A program made the position numbers and the translations under genes. Positions 16,940 through 24,198 of a stretch of DNA of 64,000 bases are shown here, piece after piece. The notes under the pieces were generated by a model. That model saw nothing but the letters and a program-made list of their open reading frames with translations, had not been told where the DNA came from and made no database searches. Origin of the DNA: Cupriavidus pauculus (GTDB taxonomy: Bacteria > Pseudomonadota > Gammaproteobacteria > Burkholderiales > Burkholderiaceae); the NCBI RefSeq assembly GCF_003854935.1, contig NZ_CP033969.1, positions 1,860,001 through 1,924,000 on the forward strand, written 5' to 3'. The first letter of the stretch is position 1. Each line of letters begins with the position of its first letter.

Positions 16940-19069
16940 ATGTCCAGCCTGACCGAACTCATACGGGATTTCCAGCGCGGCAGCATGAGCCGCGACGAAT
17001 TCCTTGCATCGGTGGATCTGGCCCTCAAGGACGATCAGACCGACTCGACCCAGTTCGCGCGCGTGCTCGCCGAGGAACACACGCGCTTTCCATTGCCCCC
17101 GGCCGTCTATGCCGAGGTGCTGCATCGCATCGACTCGCACCTGTCCACGCAGTTCGACCCGATGGGCGACGTGCGGCACGCGCCGCCCGGCCCCGGCGAG
17201 GAAACCCGCATCGAGCCCGACCTGGCCGGCTACGGCGCGGCGGCGCCGGGCGGCGTGGCCACGGGCAGCACGGGCACCGGCGGCACCACGGGCACCACCG
17301 GTGGCACGGGCGGCAGCCACGGCGCGCTGTTCACGGGCGGCCATGTGCCGTCCGGGCCCACCAAGGGCGTGGGCGACACGCTGAACGGCCGCTTCGTGCT
17401 GGAGGAATGCCTGGGCGTGGGCGGCATGGGCACGGTCTACAAGGCGCTGGACCTGCGCAAGCTGGAGGCGTCGGACCGCAAGCCGTACATCGCCATCAAG
17501 GTGCTGAACATGCAGTTCAGCGGCCATCCGAAATCGCTGATCGCGCTCCAGCGCGAGGCGCGCAAGGCCCAGCAGCTCGCCCACCGCAACATCGTCACCG
17601 TCTACGACTTCGACCGCGATGGCCCGACGGTCTTCCTGACCATGGAATACCTGCAGGGCAAGTCGCTGAACCGCGTGCTGCGCTCGCCGGAATTCCAGGG
17701 CCTGCCGTACATCAAGGCGATGCCGATCATCGTCGGCATGGGCAGCGCGCTGGCCTACGCGCACGAGCGCGGCTTCGTCCATTGCGATTTCAAGCCCGCC
17801 AACGTGTTCCTGACCGACCGCGGCGAGGTCAAGGTGATCGACTTCGGCATCGCGCGCGGCTTCCAGCAGCCAGCCGACGACGCCGACCAGACCGTGTTCG
17901 ATCCCGGCTCGCTCGGCGGCATGACGCCGGCCTACGCCAGCCCCGAGATGTTCGAGCACCGCGAGCCCGATCCGCGTGACGACATCTACGCGCTGGCCTG
18001 CGTCAGCTACGAACTGCTGACCGGCAGGCATCCGTACAACCGCGTGTCGGCCACCGAGGCCCGCGCGAAAAACCTGAAGCCCGTGCAGCCGCGCACGCTG
18101 TCGCGCGGGCAGTGGAAGGTGTTGCGCCAGGCGCTTTCGCTCGATCGCGCCACGCGCACGCCGACGGTCAAGCAGTTCCTGGCCGGGCTGGGCGCCGAGC
18201 CGCAGAGCGTGGGCACGGGGCTGCCCGTGATCGCCGGCAGCGTCATTGCCGGCGTGGCGCTGGCCACGGGCGTGCTGGTCTACTTCTGGCGCAGCCACCA
18301 GCCGTCGCCCGATGCCGCGCGCCCGCCGCCCCAGGCTGCGGCGCCCGCTGTGCGCGAACCGGCCGTGCCCGAGGCCGTGCCGCTCAAGCCCGAGGCCGTG
18401 GCTCAGGTCATCGCCGCCACGCCGTGCGCGCTGCTGCACGCGAACATCGAAGGCAACACGCTGGCGGTGGACGGCTACGTGGCCGATTCGGCGCTGGCGG
18501 GCCTGCGCGACAAGCTCGGCAAGCTGCCCGGCGTGAAGACGCTGAAGCTGGACGCCGCGCCGCTGACCGCCGACAAGTGCGATGTGGTGCGGCTGGTCGC
18601 GCCGTACTGGTCGGGCGGCCAGCGGGCGGGAGTGGGGGACAAGGCCGCCGACAAGTCCGGCGCGCTGCTGCGCACGCGTGGCGGCACGCAGCTGACCGAG
18701 GGCACGCCGCTGGTGCTCGATGTCAACACGCCGCCGCACGAATCGTATGTCTACGTCGACTATTTCGCGGCCGACGGCAAGGTGGCGCACCTGGTGCCCA
18801 GCGGACGCGTCCAGGGCAACCAGGCGCCGGCCAGCTACAGCGCCACGGTGGGCGACAGCGGCGACTGGGTCATCTCGAAGCCATTCGGCACGGAACTGGT
18901 GGTGCTGCTGACCACGCCGGCGCCGCTGTTCCCGGCGCGCCGGCCCGAGGTGGAGACGCGGCAAGACTACCTGCGCGCGCTGGAAAAGCCGCTGGCGCAG
19001 ATGGCCAGCAAGCACGGGCGCGAGAAGATCAGCGCCGACATCGTGCAGATCTCGACGCGCGCCAAATAG
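16940..19069 (+). CDS. membrane Ser/Thr protein kinase (PpkA-like) with periplasmic DUF4384-type domain
   Basis: About 709 aa. Residues ~1-60 are helical; ~90-145 is a Gly/Thr-rich linker. The kinase domain runs from ~147 to ~400: GVGGMGTVYK loop, AIKVL lysine, catalytic loop HCDFKPAN (Cys in place of the usual Arg, a non-RD type), IDFGIAR, and an activation segment ending PAYASPEM. One membrane helix follows at ~428-450, then a C-terminal domain outside with a DUF4384-like block (VYVDYFAADGKVAHLVPSG). Known relatives such as PpkA control type VI secretion. Here its neighbours are an FGE protein, an FHA protein and a PP2C, all within one export locus. Confidence 0.88.
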   Translation: MSSLTELIRDFQRGSMSRDEFLASVDLALKDDQTDSTQFARVLAEEHTRFPLPPAVYAEVLHRIDSHLSTQFDPMGDVRHAPPGPGEETRIEPDLAGYGAAAPGGVATGSTGTGGTTGTTGGTGGSHGALFTGGHVPSGPTKGVGDTLNGRFVLEECLGVGGMGTVYKALDLRKLEASDRKPYIAIKVLNMQFSGHPKSLIALQREARKAQQLAHRNIVTVYDFDRDGPTVFLTMEYLQGKSLNRVLRSPEFQGLPYIKAMPIIVGMGSALAYAHERGFVHCDFKPANVFLTDRGEVKVIDFGIARGFQQPADDADQTVFDPGSLGGMTPAYASPEMFEHREPDPRDDIYALACVSYELLTGRHPYNRVSATEARAKNLKPVQPRTLSRGQWKVLRQALSLDRATRTPTVKQFLAGLGAEPQSVGTGLPVIAGSVIAGVALATGVLVYFWRSHQPSPDAARPPPQAAAPAVREPAVPEAVPLKPEAVAQVIAATPCALLHANIEGNTLAVDGYVADSALAGLRDKLGKLPGVKTLKLDAAPLTADKCDVVRLVAPYWSGGQRAGVGDKAADKSGALLRTRGGTQLTEGTPLVLDVNTPPHESYVYVDYFAADGKVAHLVPSGRVQGNQAPASYSATVGDSGDWVISKPFGTELVVLLTTPAPLFPARRPEVETRQDYLRALEKPLAQMASKHGREKISADIVQISTRAK

Positions 19070-19081
19070 GGGCCGGGCCGG

Positions 19082-20332
19082 CTACCGGGCGTCGCGCACC
19101 ACGCGGAATCCGTTCTGGGACTGCCGCACGCTGGTGCTGTACTTGAACCGCGTGGACGACACCATGTAGCTGGCGCCCTCGCGCCACGACCCGCCGCGGA
19201 TCACGCGCGCCGTGCAGGCCGGTTCGTCCCAGGCGCGGCCGTCGGTGGGCGCGTTCTTGTACGAGCTGTGCCAGCAGTCGGCCACCCATTCCCAGACGCT
19301 GCCGTTCATGTCGTGCAGGCCGTACGGGTTGGCCGCGAACGATCCCACGTTGGCCGGCGCGGCATCGCTCCACGGGTCGCCGCAGTCCTTGCAGTTGGCG
19401 TTGCCCTTGCTCATCTTGTCGCCCCACCAGAACGCGGTACTGGTACCGCCGCGCGCCGCGTATTCCCATTCGGCCTCGGTGGGCAACCGGTAGGGCTTGC
19501 CGGTGGTCTTCGACAGCCACGCGACGTACTGCTGCGCGTCGTCCCAGCTGATGTCACGCACCGGCGCGTTGCGCGCGTCGGCGGGGTTGGTGGCAATGCG
19601 CGGGCAGGCGTTGGCGTCGGCGCAGGCATTCCATTGCTCGACGGTGACCTCGTACTTGCCGATGGCGAACGGGCGGCCCACGTTCACCTGGTGCGGCGGG
19701 CGCTCGGCGGGGTCGCTGGTGCTGCTGCCCATCGTGAACGCGCCCGGGTTCAGGCTGACCATCACGGGACACTGCGGACAGTCGCGCGACTCGCCGCCCT
19801 TGGCCTCGGCCGGACGCGCCGCGCCGGCGGCGGGCGCTTCCTTGCCCTCGGCGGGATAGGTGATGGTGCCCTGCGAGATCGCGCCGCCCGCGCGTGTGCG
19901 CGGCTGGCCGCTGGCGGACGGAGGCGGGGTGGGGGCGGGTTTGGCGGCTGGCGGCGGCTTGGTGGCTTCCGCCCTGGTTTCCGCCCTGGCCTCGGGTTTC
20001 GGTTCCGCCTTGGCGGCCGGCGCTGGCGCAGGTGCCGGTGCGGGCTGTGCCGGCGTGGCCGCGCGGATCCGTTCGAGCCGCGTCTTGGCCAGCGCCGCGA
20101 AGCGGCCGTTCGGGTACTGCTTCAGGTACGCCTCGTAGTCGGCGGCGTAGGTGCTGTTCTTGATCGAATCCCAGAACGACAGCTCGTACTGCTCGTCGCT
20201 GTTCTTGGGCAGGATGCCCGCGCGGGCCGGGGGTACCAGCGCATCCGTGGCCACGGCGGCCCAGTGCCGGCCGTCGCCATCCACCCCCGCGCCCAACGCC
20301 AGCAGCGCCACGACAAATGCTTTCCGCCACAT
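19082..20332 (-). CDS. periplasmic SUMF1/FGE-domain protein (TagR-like)
   Basis: The start at 20332 is set by AAGGGGGTG before the ATG; 416 aa. A signal peptide ([15 protein letters not shown]) comes first, then a block [19 protein letters not shown], a Pro/Ala linker (~95-170) and a formylglycine-generating-enzyme fold (~190-416). The fold shows [41 protein letters not shown] and NGFRVVRD. In type VI secretion the FGE-like TagR feeds the kinase PpkA. Its gene lies tail-to-tail with the kinase gene here, so a similar sensor role is likely. Catalytic activity is not implied. Confidence 0.85.
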   Translation of the reverse strand: MWRKAFVVALLALGAGVDGDGRHWAAVATDALVPPARAGILPKNSDEQYELSFWDSIKNSTYAADYEAYLKQYPNGRFAALAKTRLERIRAATPAQPAPAPAPAPAAKAEPKPEARAETRAEATKPPPAAKPAPTPPPSASGQPRTRAGGAISQGTITYPAEGKEAPAAGAARPAEAKGGESRDCPQCPVMVSLNPGAFTMGSSTSDPAERPPHQVNVGRPFAIGKYEVTVEQWNACADANACPRIATNPADARNAPVRDISWDDAQQYVAWLSKTTGKPYRLPTEAEWEYAARGGTSTAFWWGDKMSKGNANCKDCGDPWSDAAPANVGSFAANPYGLHDMNGSVWEWVADCWHSSYKNAPTDGRAWDEPACTARVIRGGSWREGASYMVSSTRFKYSTSVRQSQNGFRVVRDAR

Positions 20333-20555
20333 ATTCACCCCCTTCAGGATCGCCGCGGCGTGCGGTGTGGAGTTGCCGTGACGCGGTACCGGCCGTTTCA
20401 AGATAGCACAGCGCTTGTGGCGTGAAAGTTCGCTTTTTGGGGCCTTCCGACCTACGCTGTAGGACACATCGCCGAGCGCATCAAGAACATCCACCAAGAA
20501 TCCGCTCCCGCGCGGGGGACCGTGTGCAGCGGACAGATCTCCGGGAGGAGCCGCC

Positions 20556-20984
20556 ATGTCCAGACGATCCCTGCAGCGCGCGCTCGCCGCTGCGTTCCTG
20601 GCCAGCTGGACCACGCTCGCCATACCGCTGACGGCGGCCCCGAAAGGCGCCGAGACCTACATTATCTGGCCGGGCGACGGCGCGGTCATCGACGGCGGCC
20701 GGCTCTGGGTCCGCATGGGCCTCAAGGGCATGGGCATCTGCCCCAAGGGCATTGAGCGGCCCAACTGCGGCCACCACCACCTGCTCATCGACGCCGAACT
20801 GCCGCCGCTGGACAAGGAAATCCCGAACGACCGCAATCACCTGCACTTCGGCGCCGGCGAGACGGACGCGCGCATCGAACTGCCACCGGGCAAGCACACG
20901 CTGCAGCTTCTGCTTGGCGACAGCAAGCACGTTCCGTTCGATCCGCCGATTTACTCCAGGAAGATCACGATCACCGTGCGCTAG
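20556..20984 (+). CDS. secreted DUF4399 protein 1
   Basis: 142 aa with a signal peptide ([24 protein letters not shown]). The mature part is a single DUF4399 domain with a CGHHHLLID motif, the block [19 protein letters not shown], and [21 protein letters not shown] ribosome binding site before the ATG. The His-rich motif suggests metal binding, but no function is established for the family. The next gene is a paralogue, ~70 percent identical over the domain by eye. Whether these belong to the export system is open. Confidence 0.8.
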   Translation: MSRRSLQRALAAAFLASWTTLAIPLTAAPKGAETYIIWPGDGAVIDGGRLWVRMGLKGMGICPKGIERPNCGHHHLLIDAELPPLDKEIPNDRNHLHFGAGETDARIELPPGKHTLQLLLGDSKHVPFDPPIYSRKITITVR

Positions 20985-21011
20985 CGCACACAGGTGCGAA
21001 CGGGGAGAGCC

Positions 21012-21518
21012 ATGACCCATCTCAGACCGATGTTCATCGCGGGACTGGCGGCGCTGGCCGTCGCCGTGCCGTCATCGCGCGTGCAGGCCGCCGACGCCTC
21101 GGCGCCAGCGGCGCACGCCGACCACGCCTCGGCCCCCGCGGCCGCCAAGGGCACGGGACCCACGCCGGCGCCCCGGAACGCCTACCTCTACATCGGCTAC
21201 CCGAACAACAACCAGACCATGCCGGCCGGCAAGCCGATCAAGGTCTGGTTTGGCCTGCGCAACATGGGCGTGGCGCCCAAGGACGTCAAGTTCCCGAACA
21301 CGGGCCACCACCACCTGCTGATCGACGTGGACCTGCCGCCGCTGGACAAGGAGATTCCCAACGACCGCAATCACCTGCACTTCGGCGCCGGCGAGACAGA
21401 GACCACCATCGAGCTGCCGCCGGGCAAGCACACGCTGCAACTGCTGATGGGCGACGAGAAGCACATCCCGACCAACCCGCCGGTCTACTCGAAGAAGATC
21501 ACGATCTATGTGAGATGA
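21012..21518 (+). CDS. secreted DUF4399 protein 2
   Basis: 168 aa from the ATG at 21012 (GGGGAGAG just upstream). Signal peptide MFIAGLAALAVAVPSSRVQA, a linker of Ala/His/Ser/Pro, then a DUF4399 domain with [20 protein letters not shown] and HTLQLLMGDEKHIP. It sits 27 bases behind its paralogue and is followed by a terminator, so the two form an operon. Periplasmic or secreted; role unknown. Confidence 0.8.
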   Translation: MTHLRPMFIAGLAALAVAVPSSRVQAADASAPAAHADHASAPAAAKGTGPTPAPRNAYLYIGYPNNNQTMPAGKPIKVWFGLRNMGVAPKDVKFPNTGHHHLLIDVDLPPLDKEIPNDRNHLHFGAGETETTIELPPGKHTLQLLMGDEKHIPTNPPVYSKKITIYVR

Positions 21519-21569
21519 CCGGCCCAGAGCTAGGCGCGCCAGGACGGGGCGGTCCGGCCCGGCGCCACG

Positions 21570-21600
21570 CGGCGCACAGCGATGTGCGCCGTTTTTTTTT
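21570..21600 (+). terminator. terminator of the DUF4399 operon
   Basis: Stem GGCGCACA-GCGA-TGTGCGCC followed by G and nine T. Confidence 0.9.
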
Positions 21601-21623
21601 AACGAGCTTGCCGGTGGTTTGCT

Positions 21624-21748
21624 CCCCTCTCCCGCCTGCGGGAGAGGGGTTGGGGGAGAGGGTCAGCGGCTCAAGTTACGACGTTGATCGGCAAGCAGAC
21701 ACGCCACGCCCTCTCCCCCGGCCCCTCTCCCGCGTTGCGGGAGAGGGG
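21624..21748. repeat. pair of REP-like palindromes (CCCCTCTCCCGC..GCGGGAGAGGGG)
   Basis: Two copies at 21624-21649 and 21722-21748 of a 26-27 base palindrome, in a gene-free stretch. A third, shorter copy is at 33384-33405. They look like dispersed intergenic repeats of the host. Confidence 0.7.
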
Positions 21749-21891
21749 AGCGAACCGACAGTGCGGGAGAGACTAGTTGGACCGGATCCAACACTCGACG
21801 GCCCACGAACAGCGCCCGCAAACCGCCCCGCCACCCCCAATCCCTTGCCCCACAAGCCTTCCCAGCCTTTCATCCCTCCACGCCCACCCCT

Positions 21892-21906
21892 TGGCACGCT
21901 TGCTGC
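21892..21906 (+). promoter_or_regulatory. sigma-54 promoter for peptide 5
   Basis: TGGCACGCTTGCTGC with GG and GC 10 bases apart, 78 bases before the ATG of the peptide gene. The downstream ~50 bases (GATATCC..GTCCGAGCGCGACACC) repeat the leader at 16613 nearly exactly, so promoter and gene were duplicated together. Confidence 0.8.
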
Positions 21907-21983
21907 GATATCCAGTCCGAGCGCGACACCAACCCGATGCTCACCACCTGAAACGCAGTGACCTTCCTTTCCAGGAGACCATC

Positions 21984-22247
21984 ATGACCAAGCTGATCAT
22001 CCGTGACCTGTCCTCGACCGCAACCCTCGACGCCAAGGCGCTGCACGCCGTGCGTGGCGGCACCGTGTTTGCGCCGCGTACGTCGATCTTCACGCCCGTG
22101 AGCCTGTCGTTCGAATCGCACAAGACGGTCACGCAGCAGAACCAGCAGATGCAGGAGGTAGGCAACTACTTCGGCAACGGCTCGGCCTTCCAGGACCATA
22201 TGCGCAACAGCGTGACGACGAACCAGTACGCCCAGAACAACGCCTGA
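21984..22247 (+). CDS. double-glycine leader peptide 5, YFGNGSAF family (87 aa)
   Basis: Paralogue of the genes at 15923 and 16259 on the other strand. Leader MTKLIIRDLSSTATLDAKAL then HAVRGG; mature part TVFAPRTSIFTPVSLSFESH, then the shared NQQMQEVGNYFGNGSAF core and TTNQYAQNNA end. CAGGAGA ribosome binding site. A terminator follows at 22323, so it can be made alone, just before the outer-membrane export gene. Candidate transporter cargo. Confidence 0.82.
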   Translation: MTKLIIRDLSSTATLDAKALHAVRGGTVFAPRTSIFTPVSLSFESHKTVTQQNQQMQEVGNYFGNGSAFQDHMRNSVTTNQYAQNNA

Positions 22248-22322
22248 TATTCGTACCGGTTCAGGCGGCAGCGGCGTCGCAGGCCAGTTCATCGGCTTCG
22301 ACGCCGGCCGCCCGGGGAGCTT

Positions 22323-22356
22323 GCGCTGGGGACACCTCCGCCCCGGCGCTTTTTTT
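22323..22356 (+). terminator. terminator behind peptide 5
   Basis: Nine-bp stem GCGCTGGGG / CCCCGGCGC (one G-T pair) followed by seven T. Confidence 0.8.
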
Positions 22357-22482
22357 GCCCGCGTGTTCCGCGCGCCGGGCACGCAAGCCGAGGTTGGCGT
22401 CTGCCGCATGCCGACCCACAATACAGATCGAACGCCAGGACGTCCTGCCACGGTCCGCTGGCGCTCCCAGCAGGAAGCCATC

Positions 22483-23988
22483 GTGAATGCCCTAGCCTTT
22501 GCGCCGCGCAGCCTTCTCCGGGTCTCCGGCATCGCCATCGTGATCGCCACGCTGGCCGGCTGCGCCGATTTCCGGCCCCTCACGTACCAGCGGCCCGAGA
22601 CGCCGGCCAAGGCCGCGTGGACAGGCGACCGCGCCGGCAATGCAGCGGTCACCGTGTCGCCGACGGAAACCATCGTGCCGAACTGGTGGCAGGCGTTTGG
22701 CGACCCCTACCTGGACCAGCTTGTGGCCCGCGCGCTGTCCGGCAACTACGACATCAAGGTGCTGGCGGCGCGCATCCGCGTGGCAGGCGCCCAGATCGCC
22801 GAGGCGCGGGCCGGCGCGCTGCCGGTGTTTGACATCGGCGCCGGCGTCGATGTGACGAAGACGACCGGGCAGGCCGTGTCGAAGACCTACAACCTGGGCG
22901 GCACCGTGAACTGGGACATCGACGTCTGGGGCAAGGTCGAGAAAGGCGTGCAGGCACAGACCGCCGAATTCCGCGCCACCGAGGCCGACTGGCGGGCCGG
23001 CTACCTGTCGCTGGTCTCTGACGTGTCGATCACGTACTTCACGATCCTCCTGCTCGACGAACAGCTTGCGCAGCAGCGCCAGACGCTCGCGCGCAACAAC
23101 GACATCCTGGCGACCTACAAGGCAATGCTGGCCAACGGCCTGCTGCCGCAGATCCGCGTGATGCAGCAGCAGGCGGAGATCAACCGGCTGACCAAGGACT
23201 TGCTGGAGTTGCGCCGCTCGCGTGACGTGGCCGAGAACGCGCTGGCCACGCTGGTCGGCGTGCCGGCCGGTGAGCTGCGAGTGCCGCCGGGCAAGCTGCA
23301 GGAGCGCGTGAACCTGCCCGCGGTGCCGGCCGGGCTGCCGTCGCAGTTGCTGGCGCGCCGGCCCGACATCGTCGCCGCCGAATACCGCGTGCTGGCCGCC
23401 TACAACCTCGTGGGCCAGGCGCGGCTGGCGCAGCTACCCAGCATCAGCCTGACCGCGCGCGGCGGCACGGCCAGCTTTGCGCTGTCAGACCTGATGAAGT
23501 CGTTCACGTTCGGCTTCATGCCTAGCATCAACCTTCCGATGCTGGACCCCAACGTGCGCGCCCGCGTGAAGACGACCGAGGCCAACGTCGGCGTGGTCGA
23601 GAACGAGTACGGCCGCACCGTGATGACCGCGTTCGAGGAAGTGGAGAGCGCGCTGGTCAACGTCGACGCCCACAAGCAGCAGCGCATCGAGCTGCAGCAG
23701 CAGGTGAACCAGCTGCGCGTGGTGGGCAGGCAGATCGAGGCCCAGGCGCGCGAGGGCATCGCGTCCCAGCTCGACGTGTTCGAGTCCGAGCGCTCGCTGC
23801 TGGCCGCCGAGCAGTCGTTGTTGGCCGCCCACCAACAAATCCTGGCCGACACCGTCACGCTGTACAAGGCACTCGGCGGCGGCTGGCCCGACGTAGCGGT
23901 GCGCAACGCGGCGGCCGATGCCGGGGCCGATGGCGCCCCCAGCGCGCCCGCGCCGGCGGGCGTGGCGGCACCCAAGGCGGCGCGTTAG
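22483..23988 (+). CDS. NodT-family outer-membrane export lipoprotein (TolC-like)
   Basis: 501 aa from the GTG at 22483, chosen for AGGAAG 5 bases upstream and the signal sequence that follows directly. Lipobox LAGC at about residue 26. Then two OEP repeats of long helices: PNWWQAFGDPYLDQLVARAL opens the first, LPSQLLARRPDIVAAEYRVLAAY the second. This is the classic NodT/OprM layout, and it would form the outer-membrane channel for the HlyD/ABC exporter encoded further on. RND pump genes, the other usual partners, are absent. Confidence 0.9.
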   Translation: MNALAFAPRSLLRVSGIAIVIATLAGCADFRPLTYQRPETPAKAAWTGDRAGNAAVTVSPTETIVPNWWQAFGDPYLDQLVARALSGNYDIKVLAARIRVAGAQIAEARAGALPVFDIGAGVDVTKTTGQAVSKTYNLGGTVNWDIDVWGKVEKGVQAQTAEFRATEADWRAGYLSLVSDVSITYFTILLLDEQLAQQRQTLARNNDILATYKAMLANGLLPQIRVMQQQAEINRLTKDLLELRRSRDVAENALATLVGVPAGELRVPPGKLQERVNLPAVPAGLPSQLLARRPDIVAAEYRVLAAYNLVGQARLAQLPSISLTARGGTASFALSDLMKSFTFGFMPSINLPMLDPNVRARVKTTEANVGVVENEYGRTVMTAFEEVESALVNVDAHKQQRIELQQQVNQLRVVGRQIEAQAREGIASQLDVFESERSLLAAEQSLLAAHQQILADTVTLYKALGGGWPDVAVRNAAADAGADGAPSAPAPAGVAAPKAAR

Positions 23989-24065
23989 CCGCAGCGGCGT
24001 CCAAAGCGTTTCAACCCTGAAACCCGCACCGCGCGTGCGTGCGCGCAACGCTGCGGCGCAGCGCA

Positions 24066-24093
24066 TTGACTCCCCCCGAGCGTGGCCTACTAT
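24066..24093 (+). promoter_or_regulatory. sigma-70 promoter TTGACT-16-TACTAT for the export operon
   Basis: -35 TTGACT at 24066 and -10 TACTAT at 24088, about 100 bases before the FHA gene. The export machine thus seems to have housekeeping expression while its peptides use sigma-54. Confidence 0.55.
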
Positions 24094-24198
24094 GTTCTTA
24101 CCCGTGACCTGTCGCCCCTTTGCCGACGCATGCGGCGCCCGTCGCTGCGCCGGCTCGCGGTTGCGCGCCACAGGCCCCACTGTTGGCTCAGTTGAAAC

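Noticed and set aside
16568-19015. Long minus-strand frame (815 codons) opposite the kinase
   Set aside because: The plus strand codes for a kinase with all motifs; the minus frame has none.
15923-22247. YFGNGSAF as a pediocin-box (YGNGV) bacteriocin
   Set aside because: Class IIa bacteriocins need the box at the mature N-terminus with two Cys. Here the motif is in the middle and Cys is absent, so the likeness is probably chance.
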